Of a DNA stretch of 7,869 nt, positions 1-4,708 are shown piece by piece. This DNA comes from Thiotrichales bacterium (GTDB lineage Bacteria; Pseudomonadota; Gammaproteobacteria; UWMA-0217). The stretch is from assembly GCA_024763135.1 (NCBI GenBank), contig JANTGD010000158.1, forward strand, positions 1 to 7,869, given 5' to 3'. Position 1 is the first letter of the stretch. The number at the start of each line of letters is the position of its first letter. Under the pieces are notes generated by a model. The model was not told the origin of the DNA. It did not search any database and saw nothing but the letters and a program-made list of their open reading frames with translations. Both the position numbers and the translations under genes were made by a program.

Positions 1-2
1 AG

Positions 3-1046
3 CAAGTATTAGTCCTGTGGTCTGAAAATTCCATCCATTCTGACTGGGTTTGCGACGAAGCATCTCTCGCTAAAGCGCTAAGAAAAATGATCCCAGTAAG
101 CCTGGACGGAGCGAAACCACCGTTGGGATTTCGCACTCTACATACCCCCGATTTATCTAATTTCGTCGATGATCATGAGCATCAGGTAATCAAGAATCTA
201 CTTCAAAGAGCACCTCAACTGGCGCGGCAAGTTCAGGGCAATACCGCGCAAACAAGCATTATCACAGTCCCCTTCTCTCGGCTCGAAGACCGGCCGCCCT
301 CTCCCAGAGAAACTTTTCGTGATCAACTATCAGAACTTCAAAAGGGGCCGAAAATGGTAGTGATACCTGCCGGTGAGTTCATCATTGGATCCGGTTTAGA
401 TGAGGTCGGCCGACAGAAAGAAGAGTCCCCTCAACTTGCTGTTTCTTTAGGAGAACACTTTGCGATGGGAATCTACCCGATTACTTTTTCAGAGTATGAT
501 TTTTATTGCAGAAACGCTGGAATCAAACCACCGGATGATCAGTGCTGGGGGCGACAAAATCGGCCCGTGATCAACGTGAACTGGCATGAAGCTGTAGACT
601 ACTGCCACTGGTTGTCTGAAATATCGGGACGCATCTACCGTCTACCCACTGAAGCAGAGTGGGAGTACGCAGCGCGGGCTCAGAGCTCGACACGCTATTG
701 GTGGGGCAACGAAATCGCTGCGGGTTATGCTCACTGTGATGGTTGTGAGCCTGAAAATGAACTTGAGCAGACCGTGCCTGTGGGCCGTTTCCAACCCAAC
801 CCCTTCGGTCTCTTTGACATGCACGGCAATGTGTTCGAGTGGTGTCAGGACCGCTGGCATTCCAACTATACCGGGTTACCGCAAAATGGCGCGCCATGGA
901 TGTCTGGCGTCAGCAGCAAGCGGGTGATACGCGGTGGTTCATGGCTCGATCACCCGCAGCATTTACGCTCGGCCAATCGCTGGGGAAATTTAGCCAAGGA
1001 ACGACATGACTTTTTGGGATTTCGGGTCGTCCGGGAGCTTTCCTAA
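3..1046 (+). CDS. TIR domain-FGE/SUMF1 domain fusion protein, N-terminus cut by window edge
   Basis: The frame is open from base 3 to a TAA at 1044-1046, giving 347 visible residues; the true start lies left of the window. Visible residues 1-53 match the second half of a bacterial TIR_2 domain: a VLVLWSENS strand, SDWVCDEA (bases 39-62), then IPVSLDG and PPLGF. The Glu at bases 57-59 is four residues after the Trp, as for the catalytic Glu of SARM1-type TIR NADases, so NAD hydrolysis is plausible (inference). A linker of about 60 residues leads to an FGE/SUMF1 domain, residues about 117-347: VVIPAGEF, RLPTEAEWEYAAR (about 213-225), GLFDMHGNVFEW (269-280), RVIRGGSW (307-314) and a final LGFRVVR. 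The copper-binding cysteine pair expected just after GGSW is absent (LDHPQHLRSANR instead), so it is probably not a sulfatase-activating enzyme; a ligand-binding role is likelier. The next genes lie convergently on the other strand. Domain identity is very sure, function is inferred. Confidence 0.93.
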   Translation, partial: QVLVLWSENSIHSDWVCDEASLAKALRKMIPVSLDGAKPPLGFRTLHTPDLSNFVDDHEHQVIKNLLQRAPQLARQVQGNTAQTSIITVPFSRLEDRPPSPRETFRDQLSELQKGPKMVVIPAGEFIIGSGLDEVGRQKEESPQLAVSLGEHFAMGIYPITFSEYDFYCRNAGIKPPDDQCWGRQNRPVINVNWHEAVDYCHWLSEISGRIYRLPTEAEWEYAARAQSSTRYWWGNEIAAGYAHCDGCEPENELEQTVPVGRFQPNPFGLFDMHGNVFEWCQDRWHSNYTGLPQNGAPWMSGVSSKRVIRGGSWLDHPQHLRSANRWGNLAKERHDFLGFRVVRELS

Positions 1047-1161
1047 GACAGTGCGATTCTTTGAAATGAAAATGTTATCTCATCTCATTTCTATCCTGGC
1101 ATTATGGGTTAACCGGCAGGGTACTCGTAGTCACTACAATGAGGGGAATTGTTCATCGGAA

Positions 1162-2028
1162 TCACGCGATGGCAACCGTCGTCGAGTCGTCCAACACCTG
1201 GATGGACAAGTCGTAGTTTAGTGAGCTACTGACACCTTTGCCAGTAAAGATACCGCTCACTGGCATGGTGTCTTGTGGCTGAGCCGCGGCTGTGACGGTC
1301 ACATGGGTATCAGCGACCACATGACCATGCGTGGGATCGAAGCCCCGCCACCCTGCGCCGGGGAGATAGACTTCCGGCCAAGCATGCAAATGCCGTCGCT
1401 CGCTTTGCAAATTACCTTTTTGATAGCCACTGGCAAAACGTGCAGCCAATCCTTCAGCCCGACAGCAGTCTACAAATAATACGGCAAGATCCCGGCACGC
1501 ACCCTGTCTGGTCTGAAGAGTCACAGCCGGAGATTGAGGCATTCCCGTTTCGCGGTGTACGTGATTGAAGTCAGTGAACAAATCACGGCTGAGGCGATCA
1601 ACAAAGCGCAGGGTATCGCGATCGACGGCTAGGCTGAGCCCTGCGGCGAAGGCGGTCACGGCGTCATCTGCCTCGATGCGTTTCAAATAAGCGCGCGCAC
1701 AGACTACGTCATGCGCATGATCGATGGGCAACGATACTGCCGCGGGGTCCAAAATAAAGTCGAAGGGATCACACCGAAGGGTTTCCACCTGCATCATCAG
1801 AGTCAACTCCAGATGATCCGTATCGGACCCAAACCAGACTTGGGTCACACGGTTACCTTCGAGGTCAATGTGGTCATTACGCCCCACAGGCATTGGCGAA
1901 ATCGCGAGTTGATGATTAATGACACGCTGGGCCCCATCATCACGAGGATGGAAGCGTAACCGATGCGGACTGAGCTGCACGGGCTGAGAATAACTGTATC
2001 GAGTGCGGTGTTGGATATTGAAAAGCAT
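1162..2028 (-). CDS. Transglutaminase family protein with bacterial transglutaminase N-terminal domain
   Basis: A 288-residue protein. Residues about 1-80 form the bacterial transglutaminase-like N-terminal domain, starting with the typical FNIQHRTRYSYSQPV and PHRLRFHPRD motifs. Residues about 150-235 form the transglutaminase core: QGACRDLA with Cys178, LHAWPEVYLPG with His215, and GFDPTHG with Asp231, the complete Cys-His-Asp triad. Length and architecture fit this family. No signal peptide or membrane segment is visible, so it is probably cytoplasmic. Family members are predicted peptidases or amide-bond-modifying enzymes; the substrate is unknown. The ATG at 2026-2028 is preceded by AGAGG with 9 bases between GAGG and the start. 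The gene follows a second transglutaminase-like gene on the same strand after 67 bases, probably as one transcript. Elsewhere such genes often sit with ATP-grasp and alpha-E proteins, which are not seen here. It converges on the TIR-FGE gene, with no clear terminator in the 115-base gap. Confidence 0.95.
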   Translation of the reverse strand: MLFNIQHRTRYSYSQPVQLSPHRLRFHPRDDGAQRVINHQLAISPMPVGRNDHIDLEGNRVTQVWFGSDTDHLELTLMMQVETLRCDPFDFILDPAAVSLPIDHAHDVVCARAYLKRIEADDAVTAFAAGLSLAVDRDTLRFVDRLSRDLFTDFNHVHRETGMPQSPAVTLQTRQGACRDLAVLFVDCCRAEGLAARFASGYQKGNLQSERRHLHAWPEVYLPGAGWRGFDPTHGHVVADTHVTVTAAAQPQDTMPVSGIFTGKGVSSSLNYDLSIQVLDDSTTVAIA

Positions 2029-2037
2029 ATTACTGGG

Positions 2038-2041
2038 CCTC
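2038..2041 (-). promoter_or_regulatory. Ribosome binding site of the second transglutaminase gene
   Basis: GAGG (within AGAGG) on the minus strand stands 9 bases before ATG 2026-2028, in the 67-base gap between the two genes. This supports separate initiation on a shared transcript. Confidence 0.5.
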
Positions 2042-2095
2042 TGCAGCGCGGCGAATATCGCAGTGGTAAATGTTGTTTCACGTTGTACCGTAAGG

Positions 2096-2884
2096 TTAGC
2101 GCTGAATACGCTTCACCTCCACAGTTTGCACCTTTGGATAGACCGGGGGGCCAAATTGACTGTAAACCGCAACGTCCGCAGCATCTCGGCCGTAGCCCAC
2201 AGACACATAGCCGCCATGCAACTCGACCTGGGTCGCATCGAAGGTATACCAGCGGCCACCCAAATAAGCCTCGAACCAGGCATGCATATCCATTGGTTCT
2301 AGCTGGTGGAGATATCCAACCACCATGCGTGCAGGGATGCTCAGGCTGCGGCAAAGAGCGATTCCAAGATGAGCCAGATCCCGACACACACCGAAGCGTC
2401 TGGAATTGACCTCGGCCGCTGATACTGGAGCATCACTACTGCCAGGCTGGAAGTTGACGCTGTTGCGCAGCCAATCCGTAATTGCTAAAACCTGGTCGTA
2501 CCCAAGGCGCTGCCCCGCAGTTATCGCGGATGCCATCTCATGAAAGCGATCCGACTCACAATATCGGCTGGGTAAGAGGTAGCCGAGGGTAGCGTCGGGA
2601 AGATCCTGTATCTCGACGAATGGAGCACCACGCCCCCGATCAACCTGGTCGGCGGTCATGACCTCTGCAGTTGTGATGACTTCAAAATCACCGGGCGGCG
2701 CAGTCAGGCGCTGACAGAGGTTGCCGTAACCATCGGTAAACTCAAACACGGGCACGCTGGGCGTAAGCATATACGTTTCGCTCGCAATCCATTGCTGTGC
2801 ACCGCTGCGAGCCCGCAGCATCAGCACAAACGGAGTTGGTGCGAGAATGTCGAATGCGAGCACGCAGCGAGTGCTAAGCCACAC
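2096..2884 (-). CDS. Transglutaminase-like cysteine peptidase-fold protein
   Basis: A 262-residue protein when started at GTG 2882-2884. Residues about 1-80 form a beta-rich N-terminal region (FDILAPTPFVLMLRAR, then FEFTDGYGNLCQRL), typical of the shorter transglutaminase-family proteins that begin near this point. The core has RFGVCRDLA with Cys167, MDMHAWFEAYLGG with His201 and WYTFDAT with Asp216, an intact catalytic triad. A TTG ten codons upstream (2912-2914) would extend the protein, but GGAG lies 8 bases before the GTG and the family's N-terminus aligns with VWLSTRCVLAFD, so GTG is preferred. No signal peptide is seen. The gene is first in a probable two-gene unit with the paralogous transglutaminase gene downstream. 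The core fold is shared with that partner, but the N-terminal halves differ clearly, so this is not a recent duplication. Exact reaction unknown; peptidase or cross-linking/hydrolase activity is inferred from the triad. Confidence 0.93.
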   Translation of the reverse strand: MWLSTRCVLAFDILAPTPFVLMLRARSGAQQWIASETYMLTPSVPVFEFTDGYGNLCQRLTAPPGDFEVITTAEVMTADQVDRGRGAPFVEIQDLPDATLGYLLPSRYCESDRFHEMASAITAGQRLGYDQVLAITDWLRNSVNFQPGSSDAPVSAAEVNSRRFGVCRDLAHLGIALCRSLSIPARMVVGYLHQLEPMDMHAWFEAYLGGRWYTFDATQVELHGGYVSVGYGRDAADVAVYSQFGPPVYPKVQTVEVKRIQR

Positions 2885-2892
2885 AACGGCTA

Positions 2893-2896
2893 CTCC
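2893..2896 (-). promoter_or_regulatory. Ribosome binding site deciding the GTG start of the first transglutaminase-like gene
   Basis: GGAG on the minus strand lies 8 bases upstream of GTG 2882-2884. The alternative TTG at 2912-2914 lacks a comparable site at proper distance and would add ten residues not expected in the family. Confidence 0.6.
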
Positions 2897-2914
2897 AGTT
2901 GATTGATATGTCAA

Positions 2915-3220
2915 ACATTTTCCACCCGTTCAAGAATAAGAACTCTAAGCCCAGCAAGGCTCGTCCCGCGGTCACACCCCCTCACGCGCCCAATTCTTAT
3001 TTCAACTCGGGTGACAAACGGGAATTCATGCGCTTTTCTGCCAAAGCCAGGCTTGCCCAAGACACTTGCGGCTCAAATTGTGATACCACAACCAAGCCCC
3101 CAGCCATGTCATTACGCAGCTTGTCAAGACGACAAAGAGTTCACCACCACCAGCTTACCGACTGAACGAAACGATAGCCATAGCTTCTTGCTTGACGGGC
3201 TTTTCCTGCGAAATGATTTG
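2915..3220. other. Upstream region of the transglutaminase pair, no gene seen
   Basis: About 300 bases with no convincing coding frame on either strand; the short open frames here have compositions unlike a protein family and no ribosome binding sites. It should contain the promoter of the minus-strand transglutaminase pair, but I could not find a well-spaced -35/-10 pair; the best is TTGAAC near 2927-2932 followed by a weak CATATC-like -10 close to the gene. Confidence 0.4.
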
Positions 3221-3529
3221 CTACGTTTCAGAGCAGTTGGCTAGCGAACAGAGTGGGCACATAGGCTGGCGCATGGTAGGCCATCCGACGTTCATGAGAA
3301 ACAAGGGTCCGGCTTGCGTTATTGCATCCATATACTTCGTCTTCCTGTCTTTCATCTCCGGCGGAGAAGCAGCCTGCTTTTCGATTTCACCCAACTGCCG
3401 ACTCAGGTTTGCCACGTAACATTGAAAATAGGTGGCTACCTCCGACAAAGAGGCAGCACCCAGTTTACCGGCCAGGTATCCAATAACGTCACGCGCCTTC
3501 GCTGTATCGCGATTGCGAGCCAAGTCCTG
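3221..3529 (-). pseudogene. Relic of a REP-associated (RAYT/IS200-like) transposase C-terminus
   Basis: A minus-strand frame reads QDLARNRDTAKARDVIGYL, then GKLGAASLSEVATYF, VANLSRQLGEIEK and a charged tail ending near KYMDAITQ (about 3314). This pattern (an AR.v..YLA.kl helix, a SLsEva.yF turn, an a.LSRqL recognition helix, then a Glu/Lys-rich helix) is the DnaA-like helix-turn-helix found at the C-terminus of many Y1 REP-associated transposases. The catalytic HUH domain with its HxH and Tyr motifs is missing. An in-frame TAG lies just upstream (3530-3532), and sequence further upstream is a hairpin repeat rather than coding. The last 31 codons, to the stop at 3221-3223, look like read-through into non-coding DNA. 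It is a degraded fragment, not a functional gene. The alternative, a small DNA-binding protein started at TTG 3521-3523, is less likely because no ribosome binding site is evident. Confidence 0.6.
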
Positions 3530-3578
3530 CTAGCCCTGTTGGTTGGGACCTATATCATCTCTTCACCCTTCTCCATCA

Positions 3579-3690
3579 GGAGAGTGTCGCCAAAGTCCGT
3601 CCAGGACATTGCGTCACGCAGAAAGGAAAAAGTGTGATTTTTGCTTTTCTCACAGGCTGTCGAAAAGCTAGCGCTTTTGCGACAGCCTCA
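3579..3690 (-). repeat. Multi-hairpin repeat (MITE/REP-like), short copy B
   Basis: This is an inverted, shortened copy of the repeat at 7541-7705. From 3580, GAGAGTGTCGC.AAAGTCCGTC and the following 70 or so bases match the reverse complement of the other copy with about five substitutions. A terminal hairpin follows at 3654-3688 (AGGCTGTCG AAAAGC, loop TAGC, GCTTTT G CGACAGCCT) with one difference from the other copy, apart from the boundary. Relative to the long copy it lacks about 54 internal bases that carry two hairpins. It abuts the transposase relic. Confidence 0.85.
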
Positions 3691-3952
3691 TCAGCAGGTA
3701 GAGATCGTCGCTATCGAAGAAGATATCCTGACCGCCATTGCTACAGAGCATAAGGTGATAGACACCCCAGGCACACGAAATCTGGGTTGTCTGGCCATCA
3801 GAGAATAATCTGGTTATCTCGGTAAAAATGCGTTAACGCAAGCCTGCCCCCTGTTTTGGCCCCTGTTCACTCGAAACGGAACACGCCTCCCTCGCTTACG
3901 CTGAAACTATCGCATTTCATCAGCTCATTTCGGATGTGATTCTCGAAGCGAT
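3691..3952. other. Intergenic stretch without recognisable gene
   Basis: No gene is supported here. A plus-strand frame runs open from the hairpin repeat to a TAA near 3808, but has no ATG or ribosome binding site and matches no family I recognise. A perfect 12-base palindrome TGCGTTAACGCA lies at 3829-3840 and a TGTTC...GAACA inverted pair at 3864-3883; neither has an assigned role. Confidence 0.35.
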
Positions 3953-4129
3953 TCAGCTCTGTTTCGCAGGAATCTGGAACGCATCAACAAGACGGGGCAG
4001 CTCGGCTTTCTGAGTCAACAAGCAATTACTGGCGCGGGTGGTCTGATCCACCAGACTAGTGTTTTCTTAGGTCATCTGCTCCAGCTGCGTCAGAGATGTA
4101 TTAAGGAAGCTCTGATCAATACGTAACAT
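3953..4129 (-). pseudogene. Relic of a methyl-accepting chemotaxis protein C-terminus
   Basis: The minus strand reads NTSLTQLEQMT, a TAA stop (4067-4069), then ENTSLVDQTTRASN, LLTQKAELPRLVDAFQI and a TGA at 3953-3955. This matches the extreme C-terminus of chemotaxis receptors, where the consensus resembles I..M...TQ.NA.LVE...A....L..Q...L...V..F.. . The stop sits exactly where the family has Gln, so it is a CAA to TAA nonsense change. Everything upstream (ligand-binding domain, membrane helices, HAMP, signalling hairpin) is missing; similarity ends near 4110-4130. About 58 codons survive, so it is a dead gene fragment with no function expected. Its presence suggests that deletions have removed an ancestral receptor gene from this island. 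Confidence 0.65.
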
Positions 4130-4210
4130 GGCATCTTGCGGCGCAAAATTGCCCACTTCTGCGTTGCTTTACCCGGTGTGTGAGTGCGTTTAAGCCGAAG
4201 GCGCTCCCCT

Positions 4211-4241
4211 TAGCCCGGGTGGAACGTAGCGGATTTCGGGA
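4211..4241. repeat. Degenerate half REP palindrome
   Basis: TAGCCCGGGTGGAACGTAGC followed by GGATTTCGGGA resembles the left arm of the common GTAGCCCGGATG...GCGGAATCCGGGA repeat seen complete just downstream. The right arm is absent. GCTCCC at 4203-4208 and GGGAGC at 4238-4243 can also pair around it. Confidence 0.6.
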
Positions 4242-4277
4242 GCAATGAATCGAGTGGTTGCTGCTCGCACAGGGTTA

Positions 4278-4379
4278 TTTTGCAGGTGATATTTTTGTAG
4301 CCCGGATGGAGCTTGAGTAATCCGGGAAATTCGGAGCTGTGTTCATCCCGGATTCCGCTGCGCTGCATCCAGGCTACCG
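4278..4379. repeat. REP-type palindrome, copy 1
   Basis: A 102-base unit whose core runs from GTAGCCCGGATG (4298-4309) to CATCCAGGCTAC (about 4366-4377). These arms pair with one mismatch, and an inner ATCCGGGA pairs with TCCCGGAT. It belongs to the GTAGCCCGGATG class of extragenic palindromes common in gammaproteobacteria. The left inner arm has diverged (GCTTGAGTAAT against an expected GCGCAGCGGAAT), and the same change is in copy 2. Confidence 0.85.
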
Positions 4380-4432
4380 TACTGAAATACCGTAACCATC
4401 AAAACGTTTGTAAGCCAAAATTGATCCCAAGT

Positions 4433-4534
4433 TTTTGCAGGTGATATTTTTGTAGCCCGGATGGAGCTTGAGTAATCCGGGAAATTCGGAGCTGCGTTCA
4501 TCCCGGATTTCGCTGCGCTGCATCCAGGCTACCG
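4433..4534. repeat. REP-type palindrome, copy 2 (direct repeat of copy 1)
   Basis: The same 102-base unit, offset by 155 bases in the same orientation as copy 1, with only two differences (T4340/C4495 and C4355/T4510). Homology starts in the TTTTGCAGGTGATATTTTTG leader and stops at CTACCG, so unit boundaries include 20 bases beyond the palindrome. Confidence 0.88.
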
Positions 4535-4614
4535 CACCAATAGAATTAAGAAGGCTTTTATTAAATTACCGCGGAGCACTTATCATGCATGCATTTGTTC
4601 ACCAGGAAATCCAA

Positions 4615-4641
4615 CATTTATAAAGGTTTTGCATTTATAAA
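4615..4641. repeat. Short direct repeat CATTTATAAA
   Basis: CATTTATAAA occurs at 4615-4624 and again at 4632-4641, 17 bases start to start, just downstream of the kinase gene. It makes the region AT-rich next to the candidate terminator hairpin; no function is assigned. Confidence 0.5.
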
Positions 4642-4654
4642 CCCTGTAAGGGCT
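4632..4654 (-). terminator. Weak candidate terminator of the histidine kinase gene
   Basis: On the minus strand AGCCCT-TAC-AGGGTT (4654 to 4640) forms a six-pair stem with one wobble and is followed by TTATAAATG. It lies about 55 bases after the kinase stop. The stem is short and the T-run is broken, so this is tentative. Confidence 0.3.
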
Positions 4655-4708
4655 ATTTGCGAGGTTCCCAAAGCGCCTGCCCACAAGCCACATTAATCGG
4701 TAGTGCAC

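Noticed and set aside
87..89. ATG as the start of an FGE-only protein
   Set aside because: It falls inside a continuous TIR domain frame that is open to the left edge, and no ribosome binding site precedes it.
571..897. Minus-strand open frames opposite the FGE domain
   Set aside because: Arg/His-rich, no motifs, antisense to well-conserved FGE sequence.
1047..1161. Bidirectional terminator between the convergent genes
   Set aside because: Only a seven-pair AT-rich stem (GAAATGA/TCATTTC) with a long loop was found; too weak to call.
1963..2409. Plus-strand open frames opposite the transglutaminase genes
   Set aside because: They are antisense shadows; the minus-strand proteins have complete catalytic motifs.
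2899..3165. Plus-strand open frames upstream of the transglutaminase pair
   Set aside because: No ribosome binding site, no family pattern, low-quality composition.
3638..3808. Plus-strand open frame from the hairpin repeat into VEIVAIEEDILTAIATEHKV
   Set aside because: The first half is encoded by the palindrome and there is no credible start; I recognise no family in the second half.
4198..4540. CRISPR array
   Set aside because: Only two full repeat units, about 102 bases long and internally palindromic, with no regular spacers; these are REP elements.
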